Of a DNA stretch of 24,089 nt, positions 22,340 to 24,089 are shown in pieces. The position numbers were made by a program, and so were the translations under genes. Positions within the stretch are counted from its first letter, which is position 1, and every line of letters starts with the position of its first letter. Source of the stretch: an uncultured Actinomycetes bacterium (GTDB taxonomy: Bacteria > Actinomycetota > Actinomycetes > Nanopelagicales > Nanopelagicaceae); the NCBI GenBank assembly GCA_903922325.1, contig CAIXTG010000029.1, forward strand, positions 1 through 24,089, read 5' to 3'. The notes beneath the pieces were generated by a model. That model ran no database searches. It was not told the DNA's origin and was given only the letters and a program-made list of their open reading frames with translations.

Positions 22340-23701
22340 ATGAGTGAAAACATCCCCGATATTTTTAAAGCATATGACATTCGCGGATTGGTTGACGGTG
22401 AGCTATCTCCTGATTTTGCATTCGCAGTGGGATTAGCCTTTGCCAGATTCCTTGAGATAGAACGCGAACCAAGTACTGTATTAATCGGCGAAGACATGCG
22501 CCCTTCATCACCAGAATTGGCAGATGCATTCTCAGCTGGTGTAACTAGTAACGGCACAAATGTAATTCGTATCGGTTTGGCTTCGACGGATTTACTTTAT
22601 TTCGCAGCCGGTTCAAAGAATTTACCTGGTGCCATGTTTACTGCCAGCCATAATCCAGCCGCCTATAACGGCATAAAGTTATGTTTAAGTGGCGCTCGCC
22701 CAATTGGCAAAGAAACTGGCCTGCAAACGATTGAGAATTTTGTGCGAAATGGAATGCCACTTGCAATGCGCCCAGTTGGCAACGAAACTAACGAAGATTT
22801 ACTTCAGGCGTATGCAGATCATCTACATAAATTAGTTTCGTTTAAAGGCAACCGGCCGCTGAAGATAGTTATTGATGCGGGTAATGGCATGGCTGGTTTC
22901 ACTGCTCCGGCAATTTTCGATCGGCTTGGCGCTGAGATTATTCCGCTTTACTTTGAACTCGATGGAAATTTTCCTAACCATGAAGCGAATCCAATTGATC
23001 CAGCAAATTTGCGCGACTTACAGAAAGCAGTTCTGGAAAGTAAAGCTGATATTGGGTTAGCTTTTGACGGCGATGCTGATCGTTGTTTCTTAGTAGATGA
23101 AAAAGGCGAAACGGTTGACCCTTCTTTACTTACTGCTCTCATTGCCAGTCGCGAACTTGCAAAGCATCCAGGGGCAACCATTATCCATAGTCTTATTTCG
23201 TCGCGAACAGTAGTCGAAGTCATAAATGAATTAGGTGGCGTTCCAGTTAGATCTCGAGTCGGTCACTCATACATAAAAGCATTAATGGCAGAGACTGGTG
23301 CAATATTTGGCGGCGAGCATTCTGGCCATTTCTATTTTAAAGATTTCTGGCGAGCAGATTCCGGTGCATTAGCTGCACTGCACGCATTAGCTGCACTTGG
23401 AGAATCTGATCAAACTATTTCGCAACTACTCGCACCATTTAAAAGATATGTCGCTAGCGGCGAAGTTAATTCACGAGTTTCAGATGCTGCAATGGTTATC
23501 AAAGCCATCAAAGAGAAATTTTCAGCGCAACCTGAATTCCAGATTGATGAACTAGATGGTTTAACCGCCTCCACCTCGACTTGGTGGTTTAACGTGCGCG
23601 CCTCCAATACCGAACCTTTGTTGCGTCTAAATGTAGAAGCCGATACCGCCGCTAATATGGCAGCCCATCGTGACGAGCTATTGGCCCTAATTAACGCTTA
23701 A
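22340..23701 (+). CDS. manB: Phosphomannomutase (alpha-D-phosphohexomutase family)
   Basis: The 453-residue enzyme has all four family signatures: phosphoserine loop TASHNP (Ser103), magnesium loop DGDADR (243-248), sugar-selecting loop GEHSGH (325-330), and phosphate-binding RASNTEP (420-426). GEHSGH is typical of PMM/PGM enzymes that convert mannose-6-phosphate to mannose-1-phosphate and often also act on glucose phosphates. Together with the pyrophosphorylase at 16082 it completes GDP-mannose synthesis. In M. tuberculosis the same gene (Rv3257c, also called pmmA or manB) follows the DUF3499 gene. There it is followed by a SIS-domain protein and manA, both absent here. Length is normal and no residue is missing. 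Confidence 0.93.
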   Translation: MSENIPDIFKAYDIRGLVDGELSPDFAFAVGLAFARFLEIEREPSTVLIGEDMRPSSPELADAFSAGVTSNGTNVIRIGLASTDLLYFAAGSKNLPGAMFTASHNPAAYNGIKLCLSGARPIGKETGLQTIENFVRNGMPLAMRPVGNETNEDLLQAYADHLHKLVSFKGNRPLKIVIDAGNGMAGFTAPAIFDRLGAEIIPLYFELDGNFPNHEANPIDPANLRDLQKAVLESKADIGLAFDGDADRCFLVDEKGETVDPSLLTALIASRELAKHPGATIIHSLISSRTVVEVINELGGVPVRSRVGHSYIKALMAETGAIFGGEHSGHFYFKDFWRADSGALAALHALAALGESDQTISQLLAPFKRYVASGEVNSRVSDAAMVIKAIKEKFSAQPEFQIDELDGLTASTSTWWFNVRASNTEPLLRLNVEADTAANMAAHRDELLALINA

Positions 23702-23805
23702 CTGCTGCGTCTAAGTAGAACTCACCCAGGCATTGCCGATACTCTTGCCTTCTGGCGGGGTCCTGCCTAATTGGCCATATTCTCACTTTATTTAGGAGTT
23801 TTACC
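23702..23805 (+). promoter_or_regulatory. sahH leader region with potential RNA structure
   Basis: The 104-base gap before sahH is rich in complementary short blocks: ACCC (23724-23727) with GGGT (23758-23761), AGGCA (23728-23732) with TGCCT at either 23746-23750 or 23764-23768, and GCC-TTCT-GGC (23748-23757 region). The first two pairings, taken with the downstream TGCCT, would form a pseudoknot order; the alternatives exclude each other. It ends in an AGGAG ribosome site (23794-23798) seven bases before the GTG. I do not recognise a known SAM or SAH riboswitch class. A regulatory leader is possible but unproven. Confidence 0.3.
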
Positions 23806-24089
23806 GTGAATGCACCTGTAACAAAGACCGTACCTCGCAATGACATTGCCGATGCTTCGCTAGCCGAGCAAGGGCGCAAGCGGATCGAATGGGCAGAACG
23901 CAATATGCCCGTTCTAGCTCAAATTCGTGCGCGATTTGAAAAGTCACAACCATTTGCTGGCATTCGTATTGCTGCCTGCATGCACGTGACTACCGAAACT
24001 GCGAACTTGATGCGTGTTCTAAAAGCCGGAGGCGCAGACATTGCCCTTTGTGCTTCAAATCCACTTTCAACTCAAGATGACACAGCTGC
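23806..24089 (+). CDS. sahH: S-adenosylhomocysteine hydrolase, N-terminal part (3' end outside window)
   Basis: From GTG 23806, with AGGAG seven bases upstream, 94 complete codons are read before the right edge. They encode IEWAERNMPVLAQIRARFEK, IRIAACMHVTTETANLMRVL and LCASNPLSTQDDTAA, diagnostic of S-adenosylhomocysteinase. The enzyme splits SAH to adenosine and homocysteine with tightly bound NAD and recycles the methyl cycle. The NPLSTQDD form, in place of the NIFSTQDH of mammalian enzymes, points to the shorter (about 400-425 residue) archaeal/Thermotoga-like subgroup. The pmm-sahH neighbourhood is conserved in Actinobacteria, though usually with more genes between them. Confidence 0.93.
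   Translation, partial: MNAPVTKTVPRNDIADASLAEQGRKRIEWAERNMPVLAQIRARFEKSQPFAGIRIAACMHVTTETANLMRVLKAGGADIALCASNPLSTQDDTA

Noticed and set aside
1..24089. CRISPR array, tRNA/rRNA genes, insertion sequences or prophage
   Set aside because: No regularly spaced repeats, cloverleaf-like segments, transposase or integrase frames, or terminal repeats were seen.

Overview
The window looks like core chromosome of a streamlined, low-GC actinobacterium, most likely a freshwater acI-type lineage (Nanopelagicales; Planktophila or Nanopelagicus relatives). The gene content is diagnostic of Actinobacteria: a WhiB2-type iron-sulfur regulator, the mycothiol enzyme MshB, MoeZ, and the families DUF3107, DUF3499 and DUF5719. 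The DNA is AT-richer than most Actinobacteria, and the genes are packed almost without gaps: ATGA overlaps, convergent genes sharing stop codons, and no gene-free stretch over about 150 bases. The taxon call is inference from these traits. No rRNA, tRNA, mobile element, CRISPR array or prophage was seen.

Layout. (1) 1-1931: 3' end of an HtrA-type protease, tatB, and mrp (Fe-S carrier ATPase). (2) 1899-3685, minus: a soluble PRC-barrel/MgtE_N/CBS protein followed by a DUF1003 membrane protein. (3) 3736-7483, plus: a tightly overlapping run of EamA transporter, PHP phosphoesterase, MarC membrane protein, DUF2236 (MpaB-like) protein and a ParA-like ATPase. (4) 7480-9734, minus: TetR regulator, DUF3107, DEAD-box helicase. 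(5) 9875-12240, plus: moeZ, mshB and a small membrane protein, i.e. sulfur and thiol metabolism. (6) 12237-14541, minus: GNAT acetyltransferase and a divergent cysS. (7) 14676-17053, plus: fdxA, dapC (lysine/diaminopimelate) and a GDP-mannose pyrophosphorylase. (8) 17215-24089, plus: whiB2, a 1016-residue membrane glycosyltransferase, DUF5719, DUF3499, phosphomannomutase, and the start of sahH.

Working together: the mannose-1-P guanylyltransferase and the phosphomannomutase supply GDP-mannose. The giant glycosyltransferase and its translationally coupled DUF5719 partner plausibly use activated sugars at the cell envelope, next to the cell-division/developmental regulator WhiB2. MoeZ (sulfur transfer), MshB (mycothiol), CysS and SahH form a sulfur-metabolism theme.

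Most notable observations: a recurrent TANNNT motif 6-7 nt upstream of at least seven start codons that lack Shine-Dalgarno sequences, pointing to widespread leaderless transcription; a dapC gene with no ATG, GTG or TTG at its real N-terminus; a perfect 14-bp palindrome on the -10 element of whiB2; and a possibly structured leader before sahH. I did not find a clearly new multi-gene defence or metabolic system; the window is mostly conserved housekeeping.
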